Shown: positions 1 to 11,395 of the stretch, piece by piece
Position numbering within the stretch: position 1 is the stretch's first letter
How the letters are laid out: every line of letters starts with the position of its first letter
Assembly (NCBI GenBank): GCA_029891345.1
Contig: CM057009.1
Location: forward strand, 209,678,709-209,742,708
Direction of reading: 5' to 3'
DNA length: 64,000 nucleotides
From: Dryococelus australis
Taxonomy: Eukaryota; Arthropoda; Insecta; Phasmatodea; Phasmatidae
The notes under the pieces: generated by a model
Told to the model about the DNA's origin: nothing
The model's input: only the letters and a program-made list of their open reading frames with translations
The model's database searches: none
Position numbers and translations under genes: made by a program

Positions 1-459
1 CATTCTTTATTCACACTTTAATAATTCGTAAACTTCGTCTTAGCTACGATATATTTATAAGAAAGGGAAGGAAGAATATAGAACAAAGAATATTCGAGTA
101 ATGCATTTGAAAAAAATAATTTTAGACAAATTAAAATATTTGGTAATACAAGCTTTTTTAAATTTCTGTGTAGGTGTTTCCAGCATAGTGATATCGACCT
201 AGGTTGGCAACAAATAGCAGATTTTGCAGTTTAGCTGTATTTCGATAAGCTTGTCGCAATTACAAATAGTTTCATATTGTACTGCGCTCTAACTAGTTGG
301 GAAAAGTTCAGTCCTAAACCAAATAATGCTGATTATTAGATAACTAGTATGGTTCATTTATTATGAAATGAAAGCAAGCCCATCTACTACAGCTATACAA
401 TGTCCACCAAAGATTTCGTTGCTACTTCTTTGTTATTTAATTCGGACAGTGGTTACATT
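1..459. other. AT-rich flank, no gene seen
   Basis: AT-rich sequence with short open frames only. No recognisable protein, RNA gene or repeat structure was seen. It lies left of the RTE/SINE-like fragment. Confidence 0.5.
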
Positions 460-695
460 GTATACTAGCTGTTACCCGTGGCTCCACCCACGTGCAAAAT
501 ATAAAAAAGAGATCACCAACCAGCACTTGCTCAAATGGTTGGTAGCATATTTTATATGTTCCCTAAGAAACAGATCTTTCTCCGGGATGAAAAGTATCCG
601 ATGTGCCAATCCAGAATATTATCTACCCCTGTACCCAATTTCATCCAAATCCGTCGAGCCGTTATGGCATGATTGATTTACACACAAACATAGAA
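460..695 (+). mobile_element. RTE/SINE-type retroposon fragment, copy 1
   Basis: Begins with TACTAGCTGTTACCCGTGG and ends with the phrase TTTCATCCAAATCCG followed by AGCCGTT and a CA-rich tail, an arrangement common at the 3' ends of insect RTE-like LINEs and their SINEs. A second, inverted member with the same TACTAGC start and 'TTTCATCAAAATCGG...CAGCCGTTT' end lies at about 2430-2620 inside the piggyBac element, which supports a real dispersed family. The open frame across it is not thought to be coding. Family name uncertain. Confidence 0.55.
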
Positions 696-1060
696 ACTTT
701 CGCATTTATAACATTAAGATTATTACTTGAAGTTGATTTTGATGAACGATAAGAATAATCGAAAATATCCGGAGACATTTTTCATACTGGGAGAAAGTTG
801 GAGGAAAAATCTTGACATGTACAGTATCTTAATTATGTCAACATGCTTGATATATAGCAGAACATATTATTTATTTTAATTGTTATTTGCTAGTGCTCAG
901 TGAACATGCAATGATTGAAACATATTGAAAAATACTAACGCACTTTACGAGAAAAAAAAAGCACAATTACTATAAACTTCAAGACGAAAATATCTCATTT
1001 ACATTTACGTTAGTATTGAGTGCAATTATAATTATTTTCATCTCTATTCAAGAGTAGTTA
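696..1060. other. AT-rich spacer, nothing recognised
   Basis: No open frame of note, no repeat and no RNA structure recognised. A short poly-A tract is present near 952. Confidence 0.5.
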
Positions 1061-1640
1061 CTCATCAGAACTGAAAGTAACGTGAACCATGTGAAAAACC
1101 AAAATTAAAAGAACTTTGAAACTGTATAAACACGACAAAAGCTAGCAGGATGTAATACAACAGAAAACTTTGGGAACGCGTTAAGATCCAACAACTTCTA
1201 ACACAACATAAACCAATGGAAAAACAACAACCAATAAAGCCACACAAATATAATAAGAAAAAATATTTTAAAACCTACAGAGTGAAGTACAACAGAAAAT
1301 AAAGGAACCTGTCTAAACCATTAAAACACTATAGAAACCAGTAGAAACCAAATATATAACAAGCGCCAGTGTGAAACACTAGAACATGGCATGAAATGAC
1401 AGTATTTGACACAACATAAATCATTAAAAGACAACGAAAATGACTGGAAACTTCTTCAAAAAAACATAAACCAATAGGGTGCAATACAAAAAATATACCA
1501 TCTAAGCACAATGAAAATCACTGAAAACCACTATAACACGACAGAAACAACATAAATTACTATGTGAACCAGTCAAAACAACTGAGATACATTAATAATT
1601 ACACAATGTAAGAACATTAAATGGTCATTTCCCAAAAATT
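1061..1640. repeat. A-rich cryptic repeat
   Basis: The + strand is strongly A-rich and C-containing, with degenerate recurrences of words such as ACAACATAAACCA and GAAACCA at irregular spacing (for example near 1205, 1330, 1420, 1465 and 1545). No clean period is visible, so it may be an eroded minisatellite. Open frames on the - strand here are low-complexity shadows. Confidence 0.3.
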
Positions 1641-1808
1641 AATAAACACATAAAATATAAGATGACCCAGTGGATCTGAAATAGAGTACAAATAATAGTT
1701 ATCAGAAATTTTATTTTCTGTATTTGATATGAACAAGGTTTTATTTTTTGATAAAGTTTAACGCTTACAAAATATATAGTCGTGTTGTGTAAACTTAAGA
1801 ATGAATAC

Positions 1809-1812
1809 AAGT
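1809..1812. repeat. Likely 4-bp target duplication AAGT, left copy
   Basis: AAGT sits directly before the LTR start, set by aligning 1813 onward with 12186 onward. The partner ACTT is at 53654-53657 beside the inverted LTR half. A 4-bp match alone is weak; it gains weight because it falls where the LTR similarity stops. Confidence 0.45.
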
Positions 1813-1849
1813 TTTGACGGGAGAGACCGCATCGCCTCACGGCCTCGAA

Positions 1850-2020
1850 GAATAATTAATTACAACTGATTATAATTAACTTTAAATTAGCTGGCGGGAC
1901 TACGTTGCCTCACTCAATCGAAGAATTATTAATTACAACTGATTATAATGAACTTTTGAATAGCTGCTGCGACTACGTCGCCTCACGCCATCGAATAATT
2001 ATTATTTACAACTAAGTACA
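1850..2020 (+). repeat. U3 tandem sub-repeats of LTR I
   Basis: Three imperfect units of about 70 bp, each with ATTAATTACAACTGATTATA followed by a GACTACGTCGCCTCAC-like word. The same three units recur in the 3' LTR fragment at about 12200-12390. Tandem units of this kind in U3 often act as enhancers; that role here is inference. Confidence 0.7.
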
Positions 2021-2363
2021 CTTAATAATAGCCTGTTAAAATAGTGAGCCGAGCCACGTCGCCAGTCATCAATTCGAATAGTTAGTGTGGTTGCTCTCCT
2101 GACATTTTGTTCGGCGCAGTGCCCGACACCATGAATAGTTTAAACACATTTGTTTGGGTGTTAAAATTCTATAATAAGACTTAAAACTATTAAAATACTA
2201 ACTTGTATTGTGTTCGCCAGGATCATGTTACCTTAAAAGGACTTTGGAAGACCTGAATTAAAGAAGAACATGTGTCAACACTAAAACCGCGACAGCGGTC
2301 AAAATTACCGTTTTCAAAGTTTCGTCGACCATCGCAACCACATAAATTAACTATCATAATGGG

Positions 2364-2386
2364 CTAAAAGGCTAAAAGCCTTTTAG
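2364..2386. repeat. Perfect 10-bp hairpin inside piggyBac
   Basis: CTAAAAGGCT, a 3-nt loop, then AGCCTTTTAG. It lies between the left terminus of piggyBac and the nested retroposon. It could be an internal transposase-binding or terminal structure, or chance. Confidence 0.4.
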
Positions 2387-2429
2387 ACTTTTAATATCTA
2401 GCTTCACACTATGATTTCTTCTGATTAAA

Positions 2430-2625
2430 AATATCTTTATATATATAATTCTTCTGTGCGTGTGTATGTCACTGAACTCCTCCTAAACGGCTGGACCGAT
2501 TTTGATGAAATTTTGTGTGTGTTCAAGTGGATTCGAGAATGGTTTAGATTCACAATTCGGTAAAGAGAGGGGGAGAGAGAGGGAAAGAGAGGGGGAGAGA
2601 GAGGGGTCCGCTAGTATGTGTATAT
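2430..2625 (-). mobile_element. RTE/SINE-type retroposon fragment, copy 2
   Basis: Reverse-complement member of the family at 460-695: on the - strand it runs from a TACTAGCGGACCCC-type start to a TTTCATCAAAATCGG...CAGCCGTTTAGGAG end and CA-rich tail. It carries an expanded GAGAGGG-type simple repeat at about 2561-2606. It is nested in the piggyBac element and so is younger than that insertion. Confidence 0.55.
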
Positions 2626-2858
2626 ATATATATAGTAACTTTTATTGTAAAGATACATTTATCTATATCTAAAACTGCGGGCTCCTTCATTTTGACAACT
2701 GAAATTTTTTTTTGCTTATTCGAATGCTATCTTGTGTCAAAACTCTCAACTAATTCTAGGGTCATTGCTTGTTTTTATTGACAGCGTACGCGAAGCTGTC
2801 GAGCATAGAAGTTGAAAACATGCGCAGAGTTCACTCAGTTTTCAATAGATAGCAGTAG

Positions 2859-4857
2859 TTGTTGGAACAGTCTCACAGAGTTGTGTGGAAAATGGCACGT
2901 CGCCGTTTGACAACCGATGAAGCTCTTAATAATTTAGATCACTTACATCGAGTTTCGGAGCAAGAATCAGAAGGAAGTGAACATGATACAGCAGTTGAAA
3001 CAGTAGAGAGTGATGATTATATTCCAAATAGTGCTAAGTCAAGTGACAGTAATACAAGTGTTTCAGTTTCAGATGAAATTTTATTTGAAACATCTGTACA
3101 TAATTTACCACTATAGAATGTACCAGCTGCTCATCATGTTTTTTCTTCAGTGTCTACATGCCAAGAAAAAACAAATAGTAGAGGTGCGAAAATGAGCAAC
3201 GATGACAGGACTTCCCCAATCAAGTGCAGGAGACACAAGTGTTGCAGGTGAAAATGAAACTTTGCCTGAAACATCTTCAAATATTAACCCGCTAAATATT
3301 CCATCTGTGTAGAATGTATTGCCATCTACATCCACCCGCCATGGAGGAACAAATGTAAATTTTCACACAAGACAAAGAGGTAGAGGCTAGTGTACACACA
3401 CTACACCACAACCAGAGGTCTAATCACATTTGGTAGGAAAATATGGGACAAAATAGGAAATCATAAGCACAACCACAACACATCGTGGAAGGCTACCAAA
3501 ACATAATGTATTGTGACAGGCAAAAGGACCTACACCATATGCTAAGAAAAGTGTAAGGGCAACCAGTGTAGCAAGTTCGTGGCGACTTCTCATCAACGAT
3601 CCAATGCTGAAACACAAAACTTTGCACAGAGTCAGAAGCTCACAAGCAACTGGAGGACAACACTTGGTGTATTTCGCTTATGGAAATATATGATCTTACT
3701 GTGCCAAGTGACTGGAAGTCGACAGCTTATGGTCAACAGAACGGGGTCCACAACTATTTCGAGACACTATGTCAAGAGACCGATTTAGAGAAATCATGAA
3801 GTTTATTCGGTTTGATTTGAAGGATCAGAGGTATGCAAGGTTGGTAAAAGACAAGTTTGCTTTAATGTCTGAAGTCTGGGATAGTTTAATTGGAAATATG
3901 GTTCCGTCTGTTATGTTACCACAGCCAACATTACAGTTGACGAACAACTGTTTCCCACAAAAACGAGATGCAAATCCACACAATACATGGCTAATAAGCC
4001 TAATAAATTTGGAATAAAATTTTGGCTGGCAGCAGATGTAGATACAAAATACCTTTTGAATGGTTTCCCGTATTTGGGCAAGGATGACAATCGACCACCA
4101 AAAAAAAGTCAATCAGAACATGTTGTCGTGTAACTAATGGCTCCATACCTTGCAAAAGGTTAGAAAAGGTAGAAATGTGACAACGGATAACTTTTTACAT
4201 CTGTATCATTAGCTGAGAAATTAAACATGCAAAGCACAAGTTTGGTAGGTACTGTAAATCGTGCTCGATGGGGGATCCCACAATCAGTAAAAACCTGAAA
4301 ATCTCCACTCTACGACACGGTAGTGATGAAAAACAACGCGACAACCTTGACTGTGTATCAGGGACATAAAAACAAGAATGTTCTTGTGCTTAGCACTCTT
4401 CACCCAAATATTTCCATTGGGAATAATCAGAAGCATCTTCCAGAAACAGTGTAATTTTATAATGCAATTAAGTATGGAGTCAATGTACTTGACCAAATGG
4501 CCAGAAAATATTCTGTGAAAGCAGCATCACGATGTTAGCCAGTACAGGTTTTTTACGTCATACTCGAGCTTGCTGGAATAAATGCTTGGGTTCTTTTCAA
4601 GCAAATTACTGGAAAAAATAATTAGCCGGCGAGTCTTCTTGCAAATGCTCAGTGTAGAGTTACGCTCTGCTTCTGCACATTCAAGACAAAACAGGCCTAT
4701 TGTGAGATGTCCTACATCAAGTCAAGCAACCGAACAGGAATCTGAACGAGCAGCGAAACGTCAGTGTCGGCAGTGTCAAGTTCGCAAGTGCAAGAATAAA
4801 ACTTATTACTTATGTAATAAATGCCATAAATCAGTATGTGGCAAGTGTGACTAGAAA
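2859..4857 (+). pseudogene. piggyBac transposase pseudogene
   Basis: Pieces in order: an acidic Ser/Asp/Glu-rich N-terminal frame (2859-3113); a middle frame (3769-4014) starting MSRDRFREIMKFIRFD and continuing through KDKFALMSEVWD, which fits the DDE_Tnp_1_7 domain of piggyBac transposases; and a C-terminal cysteine-rich stretch at 4765-4854 (CRQCQVRKC, then YYLCNKCHKSVCGKCD), the zinc-binding domain of this family. Stops and frameshifts separate the pieces, for example TAA at 4015-4017 and TAG at 3114-3116. It lies between the matching termini of the element on the same strand. Function in life: cut-and-paste transposition at TTAA. The copy cannot make an intact enzyme. Confidence 0.8.
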
Positions 4858-5779
4858 GTCCTAAAGTATTGCTATGAATGCTTTGTTGATGAGAAATGAA
4901 ATGAATGACAGAAAACTGTGCATGTGATTTGTTGTAAATGATGATCACATAAACAAATACTGATTTATCTAATTTTACATAGTTACTAATATAAGTTTTA
5001 ATTTTTTTGTTAGTAGCTTATTTATATAATTTTACAGCACAACTAATCTTCTATTATCGTTAAAAAATTATTATTTTTTACTTTTTAAACATAATATAAC
5101 TATGTAGTAAGTGGTTGCTTATTTATTTCATTTTACATGCCTACTAATATTCTAATAACATTAAAATATATTATTTTATTTACTTTTTAGACATAATATG
5201 ACTATGTACTAAGAGGCAAGAATGTTCTATGTATTAAATAAAAATTGTAATTAATAATTGTAGTAGTAAACCATTATAAAATATTTGAGGTCAATTTGAC
5301 AGCAACAGCAGCTATAGGTATGCCAAAAATTCAGCGGTTCTAGTGTTAACTATACGGGATCATTTTCACGTGTATCATTGGCCTACCATGGGCCCACTGT
5401 GTGGCGGGCAGCGGTTTCGCCTGTTCGCCACCCGAGAGCAGCACCGTCGGTTGCAGGCACTGAGAACTGCCAGTGCCCGTGCGCGCGCATTTCCACACAG
5501 TGATGTTTGGTTGCATCAATTCCGGCAACTTGGTCAAAAGGGAGAAGTATGGTGGCGTATTGTCATATAATTGGTGGTTGACTTTTAAATTATGGAGACC
5601 CATCTTAGGGAAAATGGTGTCCGCTGTGTTAATTCGCCTTATTAGGTAACATCAACCGTCCTTGGGCATGAATATCACGACCCCCATAAGGGATTTTGAA
5701 AAACCCACTAATTTCTTGGAATTCTGAAAACAAATATGGATCTCATATGTGTTTGGTGATGCTAGGTGGCAGATCGGTG

Positions 5780-5815
5780 TATAAATTGCCTGCACTTGCT
5801 TCGTTCGGGGTCAGT
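5780..5815 (+). promoter_or_regulatory. LTR core promoter: TATA box plus arthropod-type initiator
   Basis: TATAAA at 5780-5785 is followed about 30 bp later by TCAGTC (5811-5816), the arthropod initiator motif, at the expected spacing. The same block is preserved in the inverted LTR copy (about 54774-54827) while sequence around it has diverged in places. This is the likely transcription start of element I, placing U3 upstream and R/U5 downstream. Confidence 0.6.
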
Positions 5816-6984
5816 CAGCGACCTCGAGGGGGCAAACTTCTGCCAAATAAGTAGAATTCTTGGTTTAGCACACATGTAGGCTCATCAAGCGATTAGGACA
5901 TTTACGTCATTCCAACGTTAGGCGAGAGCCATGGTGGCTGGAAATCGTATATATTTTTAAACCTTGCGAAATGTTGGTCTCTTAACCGAAATGGGAGAAT
6001 GGTAATTTTTTGTAACTAATTTTATAAACCCATAAAAGTATGTGTATATCTATTAATGAGAACATTTAGTGGTTGTAACCACTGGTAACCAAAATAATAA
6101 TTATGGTGTTAGCATTTTGAAACCAAGTCTAGGCAATGGTAGGTGATACTTGGGCTTCAGTTTTGTTTTTGTTTTTAGTAAACCATTTCAAAATATTTAC
6201 GAAGTTTAGGACTTGATGAGTAGTAACTTTTGCTCGCGGGAGTTAAGGCTGGCATTGGTAAGCATTTGCTGATATCCACGAGGGATCGCGAGCAGATGAA
6301 GGAAATGTATTGCATAGACATAGCTGTTACACTGCAATATGAGTTGCAATATTGGTTTTTCCTGTATATGACTTAACTTAATTTTCTAAAGTCCAGAGTA
6401 CATGTTGGTACAACAAACTTTGATCCGCCATCTTGCGACAAAGTATGTTTGTGTTAATTTTCCCAGTATTAGATGGGTGTCAGTATAATTGTGTACTTGC
6501 CATTTAATCACATTGAACTCAATTTTTATGGTAATATGTTTTTTTCTACATGTTAATTCGATTGAAACTGAGGGAGAGGAAGTTTTTAGATTTTCCACTT
6601 GTAAGATTGCTAACCAACGAAATATTTTCCACTTGTAAGATTGATAACCATTGAAAAGAATGAATATAAATTTAATAAAAAAGAAATGCCATACTTATTT
6701 GTTTCTATTAGAAGTCATTTACCATTAAGATTAATTCACCTATACATTGCACAAATTTTTTTTTGCATGGCTTTTTGCCATTTTTGGTGTTCTGTTGATT
6801 TTGCTTGTCTGTATGCAAATCCTTCTCTGCCATGCCCTTGGCTTAGGTTGTATCACTGTATGAAAGGCTGTTTGCACTCTGCTTGTGTGCAGTGTGTTTC
6901 GGGTGTTTGTATTTTGAGGAAAAGAAATATTGATGTGTGGTATCTCATACATTGCATGACCATATCAGTGATATGTGATAGGTT

Positions 6985-7860
6985 ATGGTAAAAGTTGTAG
7001 GATTTTTAATAGGGGTTATAGTAATTTCCACCATGGCTGCGGCATGGATACAAAAGCTTTCAAAAATGGTAATAGTACAAATGGTAGGAGAGGTTGGGGT
7101 GGTGGCAGAGGATAGTGACGGAATAGAGGAGCTGAGGATAAAAGCTCGGGCCCTGGTAAGAAAAGAGGCGAGTCAGGTTAGCACTGTTAATTTGGCTGTT
7201 TCTGGTGATGTAACTCCGATGTATAAACTATTGAAGCACGTGACTACAGAGATAGTAGCTAAAATACCCAAATTAGGCAAATTAAGAATTGAAGGAGTTG
7301 TGGATTTTTTTATCAATTTAATTTAGTAATTAATGTTCAATTTTGTGAGCGACAGGTTTTGTATGCGGTTGTATTATTTAGTTCCTGACGATTTACAACC
7401 AGTCTTTGGACAGCCATGGAGGAAAATTGGGAGGTGTCCTAGCTGATCAAGACATGTTTGCAAGAGTGTTCGTGTGATCTAGAGATTGCCAAATTTCGAA
7501 TGAAGTTGTTGGAATATAGGCAGGCACCTGATCAGAGCATGCAAACGTTTGTCTGGGAATAGTGTAGGTGATAGGGTATATCTGTGAAGAAGACCATTTT
7601 ACGCAAATAACTTTTCACAACCTCCATCTGCGGCATAGTCAGTTTTTGGGTTTGCCAGCAAACCTGTTACATTGAATGAATTGTTAACGTTGGTGACCGA
7701 AGTTGAGAGGACCCTTAAAGATTGTATAGTAGATGTGGTACCCGAGGTTAAGTCTCTGGACAAGGAAAAGTGTGTGAGTAAGGTAAATATATATTGTATT
7801 ATTTGTGGATTAAATAACCATCTTCGTAAGGTTTACTATTGTAAAAAAAAGTGTTAGATG
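6985..7860 (+). pseudogene. gag: Gag region of gypsy element I, broken
   Basis: An open frame at 6985-7323 begins after the LTR and is followed by weaker frames to 7857. The last piece (7672-7854) ends with a Cys-rich CIICGLNNHLRKVYYCKKKC stretch that looks like a degenerate zinc knuckle. Gag would form the particle and bind RNA. No single frame covers the region, and the N-terminal part has no motif I recognise, so Gag is called from position plus the knuckle. Confidence 0.55.
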
Positions 7861-7936
7861 TGATAGTTCAAGGTGCGGCAGTTATATGTCAAAATGTACA
7901 AAAACGATCTTGGTGTGGAATTCTCAGACATAACCT

Positions 7937-8275
7937 ATGCAGAGACGACCAAGGGAATTTCAGACAGGAAAGTTAAATCCTGGAAAAGATGTTCGTTTTA
8001 AGGAGTATACCTGTTTTAGTTGCCATCAGAAAGGGCACATTAAAATCAACTGTCCAATAAGTAAAAGTAAGGTGATGGGAAAGTTGGCAGTGGAGGTAAT
8101 ATCGTTTGAGCATCAGCATGGTTTACTGTACATCCCAGTAGCAATAGCCAGGCAGGTTGTGGTGGCTGAGCTACTAGATTCGGGAGCATCGTGTTCTCAG
8201 ATTGATCAGGAATTTTGTAATTTTTTGCTCAGGTCACTACCCAAAGGTATTATTAGGTTATATAAGAGGGAATAA
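7937..8275 (+). pseudogene. Nucleocapsid zinc knuckle and retropepsin of element I
   Basis: A CX2CX4HX4C knuckle is encoded at 8012-8053 (CFSCHQKGHIKINC). About 40 codons later comes LLDSGASCSQID (active-site Asp codon at 8177-8179), the retropepsin D-[ST]-G-A-[ST] motif. It therefore spans the Gag NC domain and the protease that processes Gag-Pol. The frame stops at 8273; the flap half continues in 8288-8608 in another frame (it includes ELILGIYFF, the usual ILG region). Confidence 0.8.
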
Positions 8276-8679
8276 ATAGGGTTTTCCATGGCCAATGGTG
8301 GTATGTTTACCTCACATGGCATAGCGAAATTTAAGTTTAAGATTTTCCATTTTTCTTGGAAATTTACCTTTAGGATTTTGTCGGGTCTCCCGCACGAACT
8401 TATTCTGGGAATTTATTTTTTTGGTAAGATTCAAGCTGTTTTAGATGTTGTCAAGAAAGAGTTAAAGTTTTCTTTTTGTAATTCTCAAATAATAGAAGTT
8501 ATATCAAAAAGATTTCACACTGTTGATCTGTCGGTAAAGACAGTTCAGTCTGCGAAAGTTATCATGAGGAAAGGTTACAATTATTGTGCCAGGAATTTCG
8601 TGATGTCATAACCAGTAAATTGGGGCATTACATTAAGCAACCCATAGTGTTGAGGTTAAAGAATGAGTAGCCTGTGTTA

Positions 8680-9245
8680 TCGGCATGGTATCCGGTAGCG
8701 CCCAATAAATTAAGAATTTTTAAGAGAATCATCCAATAATTACAGCAGGATGACGTGGTTGAGCCCTCAGAAAGCAATTTCTCTAACCCAGCATTTTTGA
8801 TTCCTAAGAAAACACTTGGGAATTATCACGTTATGTGCGATTATAGGAAGGTAAATAAGCAAATCTTTGAGGATCCTTATCCATTGCCCACAATAGGGAG
8901 TGTTTTTCAGCATGTGGGGAAGACAAAATACTTTTCAATTTCGACCTTAACTCGGCTTTTTTGCAAGTAGATCTGCATCCAGACTCTAGATGAGTTTTGG
9001 CGTTTGTCACCACATGGGGGTAGTTTCAATGGAAGAGACTTCAGATGGGTGTGAAATGTGGCCCTCAGGCGATGTCTAAGAGTACTTACCCAGGTTTTCG
9101 GTAAATATCAGGATAATTTTCTGTTTACTTATATCGATGATGTTTGTGTGGACAGTAATACTTTAAAAGGACATTTATAACATTTGAGATTGGTTTTAAT
9201 TGCTTTAAGGGAGGCTGAACTGAAAGTTAATCCCCATATAGTTAT
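8680..9245 (+). pseudogene. pol: Reverse transcriptase of gypsy element I
   Basis: DVVEPSESNFSNPAFLIPKK (about 8752-8811) and CDYRKVNKQ match the RT finger region of Ty3/gypsy. The catalytic box TYIDDV has Tyr-Ile-Asp-Asp codons at 9130-9141. In-frame stops and at least one frameshift separate the fingers from the catalytic box. The enzyme would copy the element RNA into DNA; this copy cannot. Confidence 0.85.
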
Positions 9246-9262
9246 ATTGGCGAAAAACCTAT

Positions 9263-9905
9263 GTGCGATATCTGAGCTTTGTTATCTCTGAATGTACATT
9301 GTTGGTGGACCCTGAAAAGATTGGGCCTGTTGTAAATTTTCCTGCCCCGAAGAACCTGGGTGATGTTCGCCGATTTCTTAGTTTGGCTGGATTTTATTCA
9401 AAGTTTATACCAAATTTTCCCGATATAGCGGAGCCTCTGAATGCATTAAAGAGAAAAAAGGTAAAGTTTGTTTGGGGAGATGCTCAGAAGCATGCATTTT
9501 GTTTGTTGAAAGAAAAAAATTGCTACTCCTCCTGTTCTCCAAGTGCCCCGTTTCGATCGGAAGTTCATTTTGCAGTGGACAGTAGTTCCAAGGCTTTGAG
9601 CGCTGTCCAGTGTCAAGAGGTAGAAGGGAATCTAGCACTTATTTCCTATGCTAGTAAACTTCTTAATCCAGCTGAACAGAGATATTCAGTCTAAGATAAG
9701 GAGGTGCTGGCCACCATATACGGCATGGAGAAATATAAAGATTATCTGGAAGGTGCAGAGTTCACCTTGCACGCAGATAACCAGGCTCTCAGCTGGTTTT
9801 TATCAACAAATAAACCAGTTGGACAGCTTGGCTTGTTGGCTAGTGTAACATGTGCATTAAATTTACTGACCAGCATGTTAAGGGAGTAGACAACAGGGTA
9901 GCTGA
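9263..9905 (+). pseudogene. pol: RT thumb and RNase H of gypsy element I
   Basis: The frame at 9263-9691 carries the gypsy thumb signature (RRFLSLAGFYSKFIPNF, then PLNALKRKK..FVWGDAQKHAF) and the RNase H start FAVDSSSKALSAVQ, where the first catalytic Asp is expected. It continues past a stop with YGMEKYKDYLEGAEFTLHAD (9722-9781) and then the HVKGVDNRVAD end at about 9874-9906. RNase H removes the RNA strand during reverse transcription. Confidence 0.85.
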
Positions 9906-10605
9906 TGCTCAATTGCGGATGTTTGACTCGGATGAATTCTGTGTGGAACCATCAGATTCTGTGAATAGTGTTTCTCCTGTGATGCCTTCTGCAAACAGGG
10001 TTAGTGATTTTTGCCAACCTGATAGTGGTTTTGATGATGTTTCGAATGTGTCTAGTGTTTTTCCTGTGATAGCGTCAGCAAACAGGTCTCCCATTTTTTG
10101 CCAAACTGATATTGTTTGTAATAGTATTTCTGGTGTTTTGAGAGGTTCTAATAGTGTAGCTATTAGTGTTGTTGATAATGTTTCCCCTGGTGTTCAGGGA
10201 GTGCTTCCTGTTAGTTAAAAGGTACCTTGTGCTGACACACATGGGAATAACAGTGTTGAAAGTGAACTAGACCTTTTGTTGGTTGCCAATAATGGAAATG
10301 TGAAGTCGCATGTTTGTGAGGGAGAACAAGTTGGGACTCTCCAAGATTTCCCTCAGGCATACCTTAGTCTGCAGCATCATCAGGGAATTGACCCTGAATA
10401 TAAACAAATCAAGGTGGATATTAATTCGGGTAAGGGTGGTCCTTTTGATGTTGGAAAAGGGCTGATAGGTTTCGTTGATGCCAAAACAGGGAAATTTAGT
10501 ATATTGGTTACTTCTGCTTTCAGGGGGCAGATTTTCCAGTATTATCATAACTCCTTTTTTGGGGTACATCTGGGACAGTATAAAACAGTATCTAGGATAA
10601 GATAA
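9906..10605 (+). pseudogene. pol: Linker between RNase H and integrase of element I
   Basis: An unusually long Ser/Val/Asn-rich linker. It contains an internal duplication: a unit with PVMPSANR..DFCQPDS near 9980-10030 is echoed by PVIASANR..IFCQTD near 10065-10110. The second open frame (10276-10602) then leads into the integrase zinc-binding region. No catalytic motif is seen in the repeat part. Confidence 0.55.
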
Positions 10606-11395
10606 ATGTTCTGTTGGCCTAGGATAACTGGTGAAATTGAAGATCTGGTAACAGCATGTTTTCATTATCAGAGGTCTAAGCCCCGTAATGTCAATAATAT
10701 TAGCCCGTATAGTTCAAAGATTGCTATGTTCCCTTGGGAGTGATTATACCTGGATGTCTTTGGTCTGTTGCCACGCAGTACTTTTGGTTTAATTTCTATT
10801 CTCGTTGCTGTTGAGAGTTTCAGTAAATTTGTGCTCTTCTTTCTTTTAAGTCAGTATAAATGTTAAGAATATTGAGTCAGTACCTTTTTCCAGTATATGG
10901 ATATCCCATGAATATTGTAACTGATAATGCCACTTATTTTGTGTAAGTGGAGGTGAAGCATTTAGCTTTTGCTTGGGGCATTAAGTTGATACAGACTACC
11001 CCTTATTACCCTCAAGTCAACCTGGTGGAAGATATAACCGGAATTAGAAGGTTGCACTAAGAACTTTTCAGACCGGGTCCCATAACGAATGGGATTTAGT
11101 TTTGTATCAACTCTTGCTTGCATTTAACAATGTTGTAAGTGATGCGACACATAAAGTTCATTCAGAGGTGTTTTTTGGCTGTTTGTTATTTAACCCTCTT
11201 ACTCATGTTTGGGGTTTACACAGATTTTGCTGGGATGTTGGGAGCAAGAAGTCCTTGGAGTATGTTTGGGCAGAGACCACTCAAAATCTTCAAAGCTACC
11301 ATAGGAAGTTGGCCGCAAAGAAGGGGTTTTCTAGTTGTACTGTGAACTTTAAAATTGGGAATAAAGTTATGGTCGAAACAAATTTTTTTGAGTAA
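10606..11395 (+). pseudogene. pol: Integrase of gypsy element I
   Basis: The HHCC-like N-terminal region ends in ACFHYQRSKPRNV (about 10650-10690). The rve core follows: LDVFG (about 10750) for the first Asp, TDNATYF (about 10923) for the second, and a degenerate PYYPQVNLVE (about 11000) for the Glu helix. The C-terminal part 11102-11392 (LLLAFNNVVSDATHKVHSE) fits the end of the core. Frames change several times. It would insert the cDNA into the genome. Confidence 0.8.

Larger units (their letters stand above)
2275..5349 (+). mobile_element. piggyBac-like DNA transposon, degenerate
   Basis: The left terminus CACTAAAACCGC (2279-2290) and right terminus GCGGTTCTAGTG (5334-5345) are inverted repeats matching at 11 of 12 positions. 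The right target duplication is TTAA (5346-5349); the left is TCAA (2275-2278), TTAA with one change. The unoccupied LTR sequence is visible in the inverted copy near 55248, where GTTAAC is uninterrupted, so the insertion is proven within the window. It contains a transposase pseudogene, a nested RTE/SINE copy and simple repeats. Confidence 0.9.
1813..6863 (+). repeat. 5' LTR of element I (interrupted by piggyBac)
   Basis: Start set by aligning 1813-2016 with 12186-12390; both begin with a TGTGAC-like word (degraded to TTTGAC at 1813). The end near 6863 is where similarity with the inverted copy 53658-55512 stops. Without the 3.07-kb piggyBac insertion the LTR is about 1.98 kb, long for a gypsy element. 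It holds U3 sub-repeats, a TATA/initiator promoter at 5780-5815 and a long leader. The start is well supported; the end is inferred from the point of divergence. Confidence 0.65.
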
